Source: AP-15 sp963797115 (lineage in GTDB: Bacteria; Pseudomonadota; Alphaproteobacteria; ATCC43930; CGMCC-115725). Taken from it: 64,000 nt of DNA. Position 1 is the stretch's first letter, and each line of letters opens with the position of its first letter. The stretch lies in the NCBI GenBank assembly GCA_963797115.1, contig CAWCOH010000001.1, positions 2,728,001-2,792,000 of the forward strand, given 5' to 3'. Below the pieces are notes generated by a model. It was given only the letters and a program-made list of their open reading frames with translations, did not search any database and was not told the origin of the DNA. Positions 43,638-52,268 of the stretch are shown piece after piece. Position numbers and translations under genes: made by a program.

Positions 43638-44624
43638 CTACGGCTGGATCGTGAAGACGACGCCCGCCGCCGGGATTGCCTCCTTTAGAAGTCCTGTGCG
43701 CAGCAGCGCTGCGATCGGCGTCTCCAATTGCTTGGGCTCGGCGACCACGCTGCCCGTGTTCGGCTGGAAGCCGATGTTGCCGGCGAGCTCCGGTGATATC
43801 TTGAATTCATCGACGATGATCCGGTGGTATTTGTCTCTGTCAGCGGCTAGGTCCTTGTCGGCCGCGACCATCGCGCGCATGAAGCCGGCTGCTGCAGCCT
43901 TGTTCTTGGCGAGCCAATCCGCCCGCGCAAAATAGCCGGCGATAGCGAACGATTTAACCTGCGGCAAATCCGCGATGATTCCCTTTGCTAGGACGGTTGC
44001 CTTGATCTGCGGCGAGGACATGATCGCGGAAGAAAATGGGGCGACTGCACATGCCGCATCTATAGTGCCCAGTTCGAGCGCGGCCTTCATTTGCGGAAAC
44101 GGGACCACAACCATTTTCATCGCACTCGCCGGAATTCCGGCAGCACGGATATGGTCACGGATCATCAAGTCGCAGCCGCCATTCGTCGCGTTCGACGCCA
44201 CTGTCTTCCCCTTGAGATCTTCCAGCGTCTTGATGCCCGAACGCGCCGATGTGAGCAGGTTCTCGCCGAGGCCCTCCTCCAGCGGCCAGCTCTCGACATT
44301 CGAAATCATGAACTCGCGTATCGGCTGGTGCTCGGCGACGGCACTGATGACCGGCAACGTCGCCGCGAAACCGATGTCGGCCGAGCCGCCGACCACCGCA
44401 GATACGACGGCCGGGCCGTTGTTCAGCGTGATCATTTCGACCTTGAGGCCCTCTCTGCCGAAATAGCCCATCTGCTGGGCGTCAATCACTGGGACGATGC
44501 CTAAGGTCTTGAGGAAGGCCAGCCGCACCGTTTCTTCCCCGGCCGCCGGCCCAACCGAAGCGACAGCCGCGAGAAATCCAGCAAGCATGGCGGCGAGGCG
44601 CGGTAGACGGGCGAACTGAATCAT
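43638..44624 (-). CDS. ABC substrate-binding protein (NMT1/SsuA-like)
   Basis: The 328-residue protein has a signal peptide (AAMLAGFLAAVASVGPAAGE) and the fold of NMT1/SsuA binders: VRLAFLKTLGIVPVIDAQQM, LKVEMITLNNGPAVVSAVVG, GSADIGFAATLPVISAVAEH and LKGKTVASNATNGGCDLMIR. The ligand is unknown; the family binds nitrate, sulfonates, taurine or thiamine precursors. The nearby sox genes make a sulfur compound attractive, but nothing in the sequence proves it. The start overlaps the ATPase stop by 4 bases. Confidence 0.9.
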   Translation of the reverse strand: MIQFARLPRLAAMLAGFLAAVASVGPAAGEETVRLAFLKTLGIVPVIDAQQMGYFGREGLKVEMITLNNGPAVVSAVVGGSADIGFAATLPVISAVAEHQPIREFMISNVESWPLEEGLGENLLTSARSGIKTLEDLKGKTVASNATNGGCDLMIRDHIRAAGIPASAMKMVVVPFPQMKAALELGTIDAACAVAPFSSAIMSSPQIKATVLAKGIIADLPQVKSFAIAGYFARADWLAKNKAAAAGFMRAMVAADKDLAADRDKYHRIIVDEFKISPELAGNIGFQPNTGSVVAEPKQLETPIAALLRTGLLKEAIPAAGVVFTIQP

Positions 44625-45478
44625 GGGATGCTCCGTTCAATACCCGGGACAGTTGGAGACGTCTTCATCGCGCGGATGCGCGATAGCACATCGTGTCTGA
44701 TGTCGAGGTAGACGCGTTCTTCACGCGTTTCGATCTGGTCGCGCGGCTTGGCCAACGGCACGGCGAGGTCGGCGACAATGCGGGTCGGCCGCCGCGCCAG
44801 CACCAGCACTCGGTCGGCCACATAGACCGCCTCATCGACGTCATGGGTTACCAGCAGGCAGGTCTGGCGGTAGCGTGCGGCGAGCTCGAGGAGCAGATCC
44901 TGCATCTCGGCTCGCGTCTGTGCATCGACGGCCGCGAGCGGCTCGTCCAACAGCAGCAGCCGGGATCGGGCCGCCAAAGCACGGGCGATCGCAACCCGCT
45001 GTTGCATGCCGCCGGAGACTTGCCAAGGGTAGTGACCCTCAAAGCCCTCGAGCCCGAGATTGACCAGCAATTCGCCGGCGCGCTCGCGCTTCTCGCGGCG
45101 GCTCGCGTCCGCTACCCGCCGCATGCCGAACACGACGTTGTCGAGGTTGCTCTTCCACGGCAGCAGCGACCGGCTGTAGTCCTGGAAGACCACCGAAATG
45201 CCGGGCGCCGGACCAGCGAGCGGCAACCCGAAAAAACCGATCGAACCGCCGCTTACAGGTGCCAATCCGGCAAGGCACATCAGCAGCGTCGTCTTTCCGC
45301 AACCGGACGGGCCGACCATCGAAACGAACTCGCCTTCGCGCACGCTGAAGTCGACATCTGCGATGATCGGCAACGCCGCAACCCCGTTTCCGATCGACTT
45401 GGCGAGATGCTGGACCGAAAGCACAGGCGGCGGCTCAGGTTCGGGGAGTACAAGGGAATTAAGGGCAGCTGCCATCAT
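44621..45478 (-). CDS. ABC ATPase, nitrate/sulfonate/taurine type
   Basis: From ATG 45478 (MMAAALN). Walker A is MVGPSGCGKTTLLMCLAGLA, the Q-loop FQDYSRSLLPWKSNLDNVVF, the signature WQVSGGMQQRVAIARALAAR, Walker B LLLLDEPLAAVDAQ, and the H-loop LLVTHDVDEAVYVADRVLVL. It is the first gene of the four-gene importer transcribed on the minus strand (ATPase-SBP-permease-permease). Confidence 0.94.
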   Translation of the reverse strand: MMAAALNSLVLPEPEPPPVLSVQHLAKSIGNGVAALPIIADVDFSVREGEFVSMVGPSGCGKTTLLMCLAGLAPVSGGSIGFFGLPLAGPAPGISVVFQDYSRSLLPWKSNLDNVVFGMRRVADASRREKRERAGELLVNLGLEGFEGHYPWQVSGGMQQRVAIARALAARSRLLLLDEPLAAVDAQTRAEMQDLLLELAARYRQTCLLVTHDVDEAVYVADRVLVLARRPTRIVADLAVPLAKPRDQIETREERVYLDIRHDVLSRIRAMKTSPTVPGIERSIP

Positions 45479-45601
45479 GCTCGGCCTCGCCAGGGAGGCG
45501 CGCCTGTGGCGGGGGCGCTGCAAGGATCACGCACGCCCCACTATCTGCATTGAAACACGAGTCCCGAGTTCGCCGCTATGGCGATCTGCGCGATGAGCCG
45601 C

Positions 45602-46711
45602 TCACGCATCCGGCACGGTGAAGACGGCGCATGGGGATGCGATGCCACGCAGCACGTGTTCGCCCAGCGGCACCAGCGGCGTGGTGGTCTCGGCGGCGAA
45701 TGTCCCGGAGACTAGGACGGTCTTGTCGAGCGACCGGCACAGCCCTTCCAGCCGGCTGACCAGATTGACGGCGGGGCCGATTGCCGTGAAATCCAGCCGG
45801 TCGGCCGCACCGATATTGCCCCAGAGCATCTCGCCTAGGTGCAGGGCGACGCCGAAGGGCAGAGGTGCGAGCCCCTGCTGCCGTCGCGCATCGTCGAGAT
45901 GCGCCATTCCGACCCGCGCGGCGGAGACCGCGCGCAGGGCAGCCTCGCAGGCGCCGCGCGTCGCCCCGCCGACAACCGGGAAGATCGCCAGCACGCCGTC
46001 GCCGATGAATTTCAGCACCTCGCCGCCGAAGGCGTGGACCGGGCCGGCGATGCGGTCGAACCAGGCGTCGAGAGCCGAGATCACCGCCGCGGGGGGATTG
46101 CTCTCGGAGAGCGCCGTGAAGCCGCGCAGATCGGCACAGAGCAGCGCTGCCTGGATAGTTTCGCCGATATCGCGCCGCAAAGGACCCGCCAGCACCCGCG
46201 CGGCGCTGCGCCGGCCGAGATAGGCCTCGAGAGCCGCCGTCAAGTTAGCGCGCGCCGCGAGTGCCGCGAGCGGCGCGGCAGCGAAGCGCGCAGCCTGGCG
46301 CAGCTCATTGGCCTCGCCGGGGGTGAACGGACGCGGACCGATCCAGCCGAGCGACGGCCCGTCCGGCCGGGGCCCGACGGCATTCTCGTGCACGACGCCG
46401 GCCGCCAATCCAGCGAGCCAGCGCCGGCCGGCATCGCCGGGCGGCCTCGCCGCCCCCCCGATCGCGAACTCTCCCGCCCCGAACCCCCCTGGCACGAACC
46501 CTAGGGCCTCGATCACTTCCCCGCTCTCGGCCCGCCAGAGCCAAGTGCGGCGAGCAATGAGCGGGTGCGGCACGGCCAGTGTCAGGGCGCCGCCCGCGAG
46601 CGGCAGACCATCCGCGACCAGACGCGCGCCGAGCTCGGCCAGCAGCTGGTCGGCGCCCGGCGTCTCGCTGGCCGTATCGACAAGCCAGGAGAGCGTCGAA
46701 GAGAGCTGCAT
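45602..46711 (-). CDS. Class III adenylate/guanylate cyclase, full-length
   Basis: From ATG 46711 (MQLSSTLSWLVDTASETPGA) the ~369-residue protein has an N-terminal region (LAGGALTLAVPHPLIARRTW, LGWIGPRPFTPGEANELRQA) that looks like a small sensory module, then a complete cyclase domain. The catalytic Asp residues are in LCADLRGFTAL and FIGDGVLAIF, and TAIGPAVNLVSRLEGL is present. There is no membrane segment. It makes cAMP or cGMP. It lies upstream of the ABC operon, in the same orientation, with the truncated twin at the other end. Confidence 0.9.
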   Translation of the reverse strand: MQLSSTLSWLVDTASETPGADQLLAELGARLVADGLPLAGGALTLAVPHPLIARRTWLWRAESGEVIEALGFVPGGFGAGEFAIGGAARPPGDAGRRWLAGLAAGVVHENAVGPRPDGPSLGWIGPRPFTPGEANELRQAARFAAAPLAALAARANLTAALEAYLGRRSAARVLAGPLRRDIGETIQAALLCADLRGFTALSESNPPAAVISALDAWFDRIAGPVHAFGGEVLKFIGDGVLAIFPVVGGATRGACEAALRAVSAARVGMAHLDDARRQQGLAPLPFGVALHLGEMLWGNIGAADRLDFTAIGPAVNLVSRLEGLCRSLDKTVLVSGTFAAETTTPLVPLGEHVLRGIASPCAVFTVPDA

Positions 46712-46798
46712 GGACCGATCATGGGGTTGACGCAGTTTCCTTGTCACGAGTTTGCTGACGTCGGTAGCGGCAGACCTGCGGCAGGCGACCAATGAGTG

Positions 46799-46827
46799 TT
46801 GACTAATGCGTTAGGGTACACTAATGT
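46799..46827 (+). promoter_or_regulatory. Promoter/operator of the arsR gene, probable leaderless start
   Basis: TTGACT (46799-46804) and TAATGT (46822-46827) are 17 bases apart, only 6 bases before the arsR ATG, so transcription would begin at or next to the start codon. ACTAATG occurs twice (46802 and 46820), and CTAATGCGTTAG is a near dyad between the boxes, a plausible ArsR operator. Confidence 0.45.
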
Positions 46828-46833
46828 ATCGGC

Positions 46834-47163
46834 ATGACAGAAACCGCCAGCATCGATGACGTCATGCGCGCGCTCGCCGATCCCACCAGGCGCGCCGTAT
46901 TCGAGCGGATCGTCAGGTCCAACGAGATCAGCGTGGTCGAGCTGACGCGGGGGAGCGGCGTGACGCAGGGTGCCATCTCCCAACACCTCAAGTCATTGAA
47001 GCAGGCCGGGTTGGTCGCCGAGCGTCCCAAGGGCCGGAACGTCTATTACCGCGCCCAGCCCGAGGGCCTCACCCCGCTGGTCGACTGGATGAGCCACTAT
47101 GGCGTCTTCTGGCGCGAGCGCTTCGCCAACCTGCGAACCCTCCTGAAGGAAATCGATCCATGA
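46834..47163 (+). CDS. ArsR-family winged-helix repressor
   Basis: The 109-residue protein (DDVMRALADPTRRAVFERIV, SNEISVVELTRGSGVTQGAI, SQHLKSLKQAGLVAERPKGR, NVYYRAQPEGLTPLVDWM) is an ArsR/SmtB-type regulator. The cysteine metal site is absent, so it is probably not a metal sensor. Regulators of this subgroup sit in front of SRPBCC/AHSA1 genes, as here, where the stop overlaps the next ATG. Confidence 0.92.
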   Translation: MTETASIDDVMRALADPTRRAVFERIVRSNEISVVELTRGSGVTQGAISQHLKSLKQAGLVAERPKGRNVYYRAQPEGLTPLVDWMSHYGVFWRERFANLRTLLKEIDP

Positions 47164-47627
47164 ACAACGCCGAATCGAGATCCGACACACAGGACATCGT
47201 GGTCGAGGAGGTGCTTCCGCACGCGCCGGAGACGGTCTGGAAAACTTTGACGACCGGCGAGCTGATCGACCGTTGGTTGATGAAGGCTACGGGGTTTGAA
47301 CCCGTGAACGGTGCGTGTTTCACATTGCAGACGACGCCGGCCGGCGCATGGGACGGCGTGATCCATTGCGAGGTGCTCGAAGTGACGCCTAACGAGCGCC
47401 TGGTCTATTCGTGGCGAGGCGGGCATGACGGCAATGCGGAGTACGGCTCGGGCCTCGACACGGTCGTCACCTTGACGCTCGCCAAGGTTGATGGCGGCAC
47501 AAGGCTGCGTGTCGTGCATTCCGGCTTCGTACTGCCGAAGAACGCCACGACGTACCGGAATTTGAGCGAAGGCTGGAAGAAGGTCGTCGGCAAAATCGGC
47601 GTCATTTCCGGCGGGCGCACCCACTGA
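47160..47627 (+). CDS. SRPBCC (AHSA1-like) domain protein
   Basis: The 155-residue protein with the START-like helix-grip fold shows VVEEVLPHAPETVWKTLTTG, DRWLMKATGFEPVNGACFTL, VLEVTPNERLVYSWRGG and TRLRVVHSGF. It binds an unknown hydrophobic ligand. It is translationally coupled to arsR (ATGA). Confidence 0.9.
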   Translation: MNNAESRSDTQDIVVEEVLPHAPETVWKTLTTGELIDRWLMKATGFEPVNGACFTLQTTPAGAWDGVIHCEVLEVTPNERLVYSWRGGHDGNAEYGSGLDTVVTLTLAKVDGGTRLRVVHSGFVLPKNATTYRNLSEGWKKVVGKIGVISGGRTH

Positions 47628-47651
47628 CCGCATCCACTGACCGCCAGGACC

Positions 47652-47726
47652 CGAGCCAAACGATTTCGAGCCAAACGATTTCGAGCCAAACGATTTCGAG
47701 CCAAACGATTTCGAGCCAAACGATCT
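47652..47726. repeat. Five tandem copies of a 15-bp unit
   Basis: CGAGCCAAACGATTT is repeated head to tail five times without spacers; the last copy has one change (CGATCT). It lies between the SRPBCC and DUF899 genes, 25 bases after the first stop. Confidence 0.95.
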
Positions 47727-47774
47727 CGAGATCGACAACCGGAACCAAAGCCGCATCCGGCAATGGAGACAACG

Positions 47775-48533
47775 ATGACCGACCACAAGACTGGAACACG
47801 CGAAGAGTGGCTTGCAGCCCGGCTGGAGCTGCTGGAGGCCGAGAAGGAGCTGACCCGCCGCAGCGACGAGCTTGCGCGCCGACGGCAGCAATTGCCCTGG
47901 GTGCGTATCGACAAGGAATATGTCTTCGACAACGACGAGGGAGAACAGACGCTGCGTGAGCTGTTTGCCGGGCGCTCGCAGCTCCTCGTCTACCACTTCA
48001 TGTTCGGGCCCGACTACACGGCGGGGTGTCCGTCCTGTTCGGCTATCGCGGACGGGTTCGACGGCTTTGTTGTCCACCTGGCGCATCACGACGTCACGCT
48101 TTCGGCGGTATCGCGGGCGCCGCTCGCGAAGCTGCAGGCGTACAAGCGGCGGATGGGGTGGACGTTTCCCTGGGCGTCTTCGCTCGGCAGCGACTTCAAC
48201 TTCGACTTCAACGTCTCGGTTACCGAGGAGCAACAGCGTGAGGGCGGCTACGAATACAACTACCGGCCGGGCACCGTACGGCAGTTACGCGGCGGCGAGG
48301 GGCCTATCGCCTTTGCGGCCATGGCCGGAACCGACGTGCCCGCGTACACGCGCGAGAGGCCGGGCATGAGCGCATTCGCGCTCGAGGACGGCGTCGTCTA
48401 CCACACATATTCTACCTATGCGCGTGGACTCGACGGCCTCTGGGGCATGTACCAGTGGCTCGATCGCGCTCCTAAAGGGCGCAACGAGACCGGCCCCTGG
48501 TGGCGCCACCACGACGAGTACGACAAAGGCTGA
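47775..48533 (+). CDS. DUF899 thioredoxin-like protein
   Basis: From ATG 47775 (GGAG site upstream) the 252-residue protein reads TREEWLAARLELLEAEKELT, LARRRQQLPWVRIDKEYVFD, LLVYHFMFGPDYTAGCPSCS (a CxxC-like pair), ISRAPLAKLQAYKRRMGWTF-like and VYHTYSTYARGLDGLWGMYQ. This is the DUF899 pattern, a thioredoxin-fold family of unknown activity. Confidence 0.92.
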   Translation: MTDHKTGTREEWLAARLELLEAEKELTRRSDELARRRQQLPWVRIDKEYVFDNDEGEQTLRELFAGRSQLLVYHFMFGPDYTAGCPSCSAIADGFDGFVVHLAHHDVTLSAVSRAPLAKLQAYKRRMGWTFPWASSLGSDFNFDFNVSVTEEQQREGGYEYNYRPGTVRQLRGGEGPIAFAAMAGTDVPAYTRERPGMSAFALEDGVVYHTYSTYARGLDGLWGMYQWLDRAPKGRNETGPWWRHHDEYDKG

Positions 48534-48566
48534 GTATCCCGCGTAGCCGCAATCAAGGAAACTGCG

Positions 48567-49019
48567 ATGACTGAACCGCTCTTGGTCCGGCGTGAGACCC
48601 ATATCGCCGCCCCGCCCGCCACCGTCTTCGCCTTCCTGACCGATCCCGAAAAGATCCTGAGCTGGATGGGCACCGAGGCGGAGACCGAGATGCATCCGGG
48701 CGGGCTCTATCTTGTCAAAGGTCTCGGCGGCCGCACGGCGCGTGGAGCGTTCCGCGAGGTCGTGCCGGTTCACCAACTCGCCTACAGCTTCGGGTGGGAC
48801 GGGGATGAGGAGGTGCCGCCGGGATCGGGCCTGGTCGAGATCGACCTGATCGACCGGGACGGCGGCACCTTGCTGCGCATGACCCATAGCGGTCTTCCCA
48901 ACGCGGTGCAGTGCGCCGGCCACGACAAGGGCTGGGCGCATTACCTCGGCAGGCTGGCCATGGCGGCCGCCGGCCGAAATCCCGGCATCGATCGTGGTCC
49001 GCTGCCGCGCGGCGCTTAG
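48567..49019 (+). CDS. SRPBCC (AHSA1-like) domain protein
   Basis: The 150-residue protein has VRRETHIAAPPATVFAFLTD, PEKILSWMGTEAETEMHPGG, FREVVPVHQLAYSFGWDGD and LLRMTHSGLPNAVQCAGHD. It is the same family as 47160-47627 but only distantly related. It is probably the last gene of the arsR group, 33 bases after the DUF899 gene. Confidence 0.9.
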   Translation: MTEPLLVRRETHIAAPPATVFAFLTDPEKILSWMGTEAETEMHPGGLYLVKGLGGRTARGAFREVVPVHQLAYSFGWDGDEEVPPGSGLVEIDLIDRDGGTLLRMTHSGLPNAVQCAGHDKGWAHYLGRLAMAAAGRNPGIDRGPLPRGA

Positions 49020-49299
49020 CGCGACACCCGCCGCGAGGTCTTACTCTTGAGTAGAGGGCTGCTACCATAATGCCACCAAGATCGTAGCGTATCCTCTTCG
49101 GTAAGCTGGCGCGTGCCGCCAGAACGGCCACTGGGACGTTTTTCGGACGAGCATCAAGCGAGCGTCGAAACTTCCCTGCCGGGGAGTCACAGGAGCGTCT
49201 CTGCTGACGCATAAGCCTTTGATATCTTTTATATTTGGTCGAGATGTCATCTCTGCCGCGATTTCTCCCTGAGTTTCCTCGTTCTGCAGGGAAATTGCC

Positions 49300-50859
49300 T
49301 CACTCCCACTCGATCGTGCCGGGGGGCTTTGAGGTGATGTCGTAGACGACGCGATTGATGCCGCGGACTTCGTTGATGATGCGGGTTGCAGTGCGGCCGA
49401 GAAACTCGTGTGGGAACGGGAAGGTGTCGGCGGTCATGCCGTCGGTCGAGGTCACCGCGCGCAAGGCGCAGGTGTAATCATAAGTGCGCGCGTCGCCCAT
49501 TACGCCGACACTCCTGACCGGCAGAAGCACCGCAAAGGCCTGCCAGATCGCGTTGTAGAGCCCGGCGTTGCGGATCTCTTCGAGAAAGACCGCATCAGCC
49601 TTGCGCAGGATGTCGAGCTTGGCGTTGGTAACGGCGCCCGGGATGCGGATCGCGAGACCCGGGCCGGGGAACGGGTGGCGCTCGACGAGCCGCTCGGGGA
49701 GGCCGAGCTCGCGGCCCAAGGCGCGCACCTCGTCCTTGAACAGCTCGCGCAACGGCTCGACCAGCCGCAATCTCATGCGCTCGGGCAGCCCGCCGACATT
49801 GTGATGCGACTTGATCGTGACCGAGAGGCCGCCGAGCGGACTCGCCAATTCGATTACATCGGGGTAGAGCGTCCCCTGCGCCAGAAACTCGACGCCGCCG
49901 AGCTTCGAGGCCTCCTCGTCGAAGACGTCGATAAAGGCGGCGCCGATCGTCTTGCGCTTTTCTTCGGGTTCGGTAACCCCTGCGAGCTTCGCCAGAAACA
50001 GATCGCTGGCGTCGCGATGGACGAGCGGAATGTTGTAATGGCGGCGGAAGAGATCGACGACCTCCTCGGCCTCGCCGGCGCGCAGCAGGCCGGTGTCGAC
50101 AAAGATGCAGGTCAGCTGGTCGCCGATCGCCTCGTGCAACAGCACCGCCGCGACGGCGGAATCGACGCCGCCCGAGAGGCCGCAAACGACATCCCCATAG
50201 CCGACTTGGATGCGGATCTTGTCGATCGCCTCGGTGCGAAACCGCGCCATCGTCCAGTCGCCGCCACAGCCCGCTACCTTGTGAGTGAAGTTGCGCAACA
50301 GCTCGCCGCCTTGCGGTGTGTGCACGACCTCGGGATGAAAGAGTAGGCCGTAGAAGCGCCTTTCATCATCGGCGATCGCGGCAAATGGTGCGGCCTCGCT
50401 CGCGGCGACCGCGCGGAAACCCGCGGGCAACGCGTCGACCCGGTCGCCATGACTCATCCACACCTGCTGGCGCGCGCCCCCTTGGGCCGCTGGGGACCAC
50501 AACCCGTCGAACAGCAGGCAATCGTCGAGAATGTCGATGAATGCTCGGCCGAACTCCTGATGCTCGCTCAGGGTTACTCGGCCGCCCAACTCGTCGCACA
50601 TCGTCTGCATGCCGTAGCAAATCCCGAGCACCGGAACTCCGAGCCGGAGGGCGATGTCGGGGGCGCGCGGCGCGTCTCCCGCGGTTACCGAAGCGGGGCC
50701 GCCGGACAGGATGATCGCGCGCGGCGCGAACTCGCGCAGCCTGGCCTCGGAGATCGTGTAGGGGTGGATCTCACAGTAAACCCCACTCTCGCGCACTCGC
50801 CGCGCGATCAGCTGGGTCACTTGGCTACCGAAATCGAGGATCAGGATGCGGTCGGACAT
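49300..50859 (-). CDS. guaA: GMP synthase (glutamine-hydrolysing)
   Basis: The 519-residue protein from ATG 50859 has a class I amidotransferase domain (DFGSQVTQLIARRVRESGVY, LGICYGMQTMCDELGG with the nucleophile Cys, FHPEVVHTPQG) and an ATP-pyrophosphatase domain (VCGLSGGVDSAVAAVLLHEA). The dimerisation domain ends in GINRVVYDITSKPPGTIEWE. It converts XMP to GMP. Its start overlaps the end of rsmB. Confidence 0.98.
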   Translation of the reverse strand: MSDRILILDFGSQVTQLIARRVRESGVYCEIHPYTISEARLREFAPRAIILSGGPASVTAGDAPRAPDIALRLGVPVLGICYGMQTMCDELGGRVTLSEHQEFGRAFIDILDDCLLFDGLWSPAAQGGARQQVWMSHGDRVDALPAGFRAVAASEAAPFAAIADDERRFYGLLFHPEVVHTPQGGELLRNFTHKVAGCGGDWTMARFRTEAIDKIRIQVGYGDVVCGLSGGVDSAVAAVLLHEAIGDQLTCIFVDTGLLRAGEAEEVVDLFRRHYNIPLVHRDASDLFLAKLAGVTEPEEKRKTIGAAFIDVFDEEASKLGGVEFLAQGTLYPDVIELASPLGGLSVTIKSHHNVGGLPERMRLRLVEPLRELFKDEVRALGRELGLPERLVERHPFPGPGLAIRIPGAVTNAKLDILRKADAVFLEEIRNAGLYNAIWQAFAVLLPVRSVGVMGDARTYDYTCALRAVTSTDGMTADTFPFPHEFLGRTATRIINEVRGINRVVYDITSKPPGTIEWE

Positions 50860-52190
50860 GATTGGCGCTCGAAAATGGCGACGAAAAACCCGTCGGTACG
50901 GTGTCGCGCCGGAGTGAGCCGCAGGTAGCGCTCGCCACCCGGCGAGGCACTGCCGATCGTCTCGTGCCAGACGCGCGCAACCGGCACCACGGAAAACTCG
51001 GGTTCGGCGGCAAGGAAGGCTTCGGCCTGCGCCTCGTCCTCCTCCCACAACAGCGAGCAGGTCGCATAGACGAGCCGCCCTCCCGGGCGCACGAGACGTG
51101 CGGCGCTACCGAGAATTTGCTGCTGGCGGACGATCAGATCGGCGAGTCCCTCCGGTGTGGCGCGCCATTTGTCGCCGGGATTGCGGCGCCACGTCCCGGT
51201 ACCGAGACAGGGCGCGTCGACCAACACCCGGTCGAAGCCGCCGCCGTGATGCTTGACCCATTTGTCGCGCTCGCTCGCCAGCACCCGGCGCTCGACATTG
51301 GCAACCCCGGCACGGCGCAGGCGCCGCACCGCGCGCTCGAGCCGGCCGGCCGAGACGTCGCAGGCGACGAGCTTGCCGCGGTTGGCCATGCCGGCAGCGA
51401 GAGCCAGCGTCTTGCCGCCCACCCCGGCACAGAAATCGACAACCCGCATCCCCGGCCGGGCATCGGCGAGGAGTGCGGTAATCTGCGAGCCTTCGTCCTG
51501 CACCTCGACGAGACCCTCCTTGAACGCGGCGAGACCGCGGAGGGGCGCCCTTGCGGCGATCCGCAAGCCAATCGGCGACCAGGGTGTCGGTTCGGCCTCA
51601 ATTCCCTCGGCCAAGAGCGCGCGGCGTGCCGCCTCACGATCGGCTTTCAACAGGTTGATGCGCAGATCGATCGGCGCCGCGATGTTGAGCGCCGCCATCT
51701 CACGCTCCAGCCCTTTGCCGAAAACTCGCTCGAGATAGGGTTCGAGCCATTCCGGGAAATCATTTGCCACCCCGCGCGGCATTTCGGGATGTCGCAAGGT
51801 CCGCTTGGCAAGGCCGCGTACGAGCCTTTCCTCGGCCTCGCACAGCGGCGGCGGCCGAAATCGGCCGCCGTCGCAGCAAGCGGCGATGACCTCGGGACGC
51901 CAGGCTTCGGTCAGCACCAAAGCGGCGAGCAGCCGGCTTCTCGGCCCGATCTCGACTACATGTTTCGCGACCCACCAGTCGAGCGCCGGGCGGTGGCGCA
52001 GCACGGTATAGACATGGCCGGCGACGTGCGCGCGGTCCTTGGCGCCGATGTAGCGGCGTCGGCGGAAATAATCAGCCGCTACATCGTCGGCCGGCCGCGC
52101 GCCGGTATCGATCGCGGCCAGAATGTCGATCGCCGCAGCGACCTGCGCGCCCGGTGTCAATATGGTCCTGGATACACGAGCGCCCCTCAC
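50841..52190 (-). CDS. rsmB: RsmB/NOP-family 16S rRNA m5C methyltransferase
   Basis: An N-terminal NusB-like helical region (AAIDILAAIDTGARPADDVA) is followed by the Rossmann methyltransferase domain: VQDEGSQITALLADARPGMR, VDFCAGVGGKTLALAAGMAN (SAM loop), DAPCLGTGTWRRNP (catalytic Cys region) and VYATCSLLWEEDEAQAEAFL (second Cys). At 449 residues the length is normal. It probably methylates C967 of 16S rRNA. It overlaps guaA by 19 bases. Confidence 0.92.
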   Translation of the reverse strand: MRGARVSRTILTPGAQVAAAIDILAAIDTGARPADDVAADYFRRRRYIGAKDRAHVAGHVYTVLRHRPALDWWVAKHVVEIGPRSRLLAALVLTEAWRPEVIAACCDGGRFRPPPLCEAEERLVRGLAKRTLRHPEMPRGVANDFPEWLEPYLERVFGKGLEREMAALNIAAPIDLRINLLKADREAARRALLAEGIEAEPTPWSPIGLRIAARAPLRGLAAFKEGLVEVQDEGSQITALLADARPGMRVVDFCAGVGGKTLALAAGMANRGKLVACDVSAGRLERAVRRLRRAGVANVERRVLASERDKWVKHHGGGFDRVLVDAPCLGTGTWRRNPGDKWRATPEGLADLIVRQQQILGSAARLVRPGGRLVYATCSLLWEEDEAQAEAFLAAEPEFSVVPVARVWHETIGSASPGGERYLRLTPARHRTDGFFVAIFERQSCPTAS

Positions 52191-52192
52191 CC

Positions 52193-52262
52193 TCCCGCTA
52201 TGCAGGTCCTGCCCTCTTCCCGCAAGCGGCGCAAGCGGGGAGAGGGCGGGGGTGAGGGGCCT
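52193..52262. repeat. Extragenic palindromic repeat between guaB and rsmB
   Basis: CCCCTCACCCTCCCGC ... GCGGGGGTGAGGGGCC forms long complementary arms with an inner CCGCAAGCGGCGCAAGCGG. It is the same family as at 720-870 and may terminate transcription of guaB's upstream neighbour or of rsmB's antisense. Confidence 0.7.
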
Positions 52263-52268
52263 TCGGCG

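Noticed and set aside
47652..47726. Tandem 15-bp repeats as a CRISPR array
   Set aside because: Units are adjacent with no spacers, too short, and no cas genes are near.
47097..48233. Minus-strand frame with a repeated SFGSK peptide
   Set aside because: The repeat peptide is only the antisense reading of the tandem array; the plus-strand SRPBCC and DUF899 genes are well supported.
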